Part shown: one piece after another, positions 5,901 to 6,002 of the stretch
Position numbering within the stretch: the stretch's first letter is position 1
How the letters are laid out: the number at the start of each line of letters is the position of its first letter
NCBI GenBank assembly: GCA_964591605.1
Contig: CAZQEN010000424.1
Location: forward strand, 1 to 6,002
DNA length: 6,002 nt
Reading direction: 5' to 3'
DNA from: CAYLLT01 sp964591605
GTDB lineage: Bacteria > Planctomycetota > Phycisphaerae > UBA1845 > PWPN01
The notes under the pieces: generated by a model
Databases searched by the model: none
What the model was told of the DNA's origin: nothing
The model's input: the letters and a program-made list of their open reading frames with translations, nothing else
Program-made: the position numbers and the translations under genes

Positions 5901-6002
5901 CCCAGGGCTCGGTCGTCCAGCCCCAGTCACCCGAGGGGACCGCCCGGGCGTTCTCGCCCGTCGAGGAGCTGATCCAGGAGATCCGCGCCGGGCGCATGGT
6001 CG
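5897..6002 (+). CDS. ribB: 3,4-dihydroxy-2-butanone-4-phosphate synthase, N-terminus
   Basis: Only the first 35 codons lie in the window; the gene continues past the right edge. After a short variable lead comes FSPVEELIQEIRAGRMV (residues 19-35), which matches the conserved N-terminus of RibB, where the helix is followed by the strand leading to the DDEDRENEGD metal and substrate site just outside the window. RibB converts ribulose 5-phosphate to 3,4-dihydroxy-2-butanone 4-phosphate and formate, supplying the carbons of the riboflavin xylene ring. Many bacteria fuse it to GTP cyclohydrolase II (RibBA), which cannot be judged here. The start is well supported by AGGAG 8 bases upstream. The ATG overlaps the previous stop (ATGA). 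The assignment rests on a short match but the pattern is characteristic. Confidence 0.75.
   Translation, partial: MTQGSVVQPQSPEGTARAFSPVEELIQEIRAGRMV

Overview
The window is GC-rich and densely coded, and it looks like chromosomal DNA of a planctomycete, most likely the class Phycisphaerae. Three things point that way. First, there is a small membrane protein ending in a CxxCGYDLR...CPECG zinc ribbon, a tail I associate with large paralogous families in Phycisphaerae. Second, there are short palindromic repeats of the CACCGGCG-TCT-CGCCGGTG type between and inside genes. Third, three genes carry secreted-lipoprotein signals. This assignment is inference from remembered family distribution, not from a search.

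Layout: Positions 1-400 hold no convincing gene. A lipoprotein related to neutral/alkaline ceramidases follows on the minus strand (401-1777), with a hairpin directly after its stop. Upstream of it on the same strand is a small HExxH zincin-type metallopeptidase (1901-2275). Divergent from that is a lipoprotein-type signal peptide peptidase SppA (2374-3378, plus). SppA converges on an alpha/beta-hydrolase lipoprotein (3535-4785, minus), and a long inverted repeat lies between their stops (3423-3498). Three 33-bp-spaced palindromic repeats sit in frame in the linker just after the hydrolase's lipobox.

Divergent from the hydrolase, on the plus strand, are a membrane/zinc-ribbon protein (4864-5394), a related protein lacking the zinc ribbon (5391-5900), and the first 35 codons of a riboflavin-pathway gene, 3,4-dihydroxy-2-butanone-4-phosphate synthase (5897 to the window edge). 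These three overlap by 4 bases each (TTGA, ATGA), so they read as a tightly packed transcription unit, although ribB has its own strong ribosome binding site and a possible -10 box.

Functionally this is mostly cell-envelope housekeeping (proteolysis and ester or amide hydrolysis outside the cytoplasm) next to the start of a riboflavin gene. I see no defence system, CRISPR array, transposase, tRNA or rRNA. The most unusual points are the ceramidase-like protein whose conserved amidase motif lacks its serine, the palindromic repeats built in frame into a lipoprotein, and the pair of related membrane proteins of which the second is truncated.
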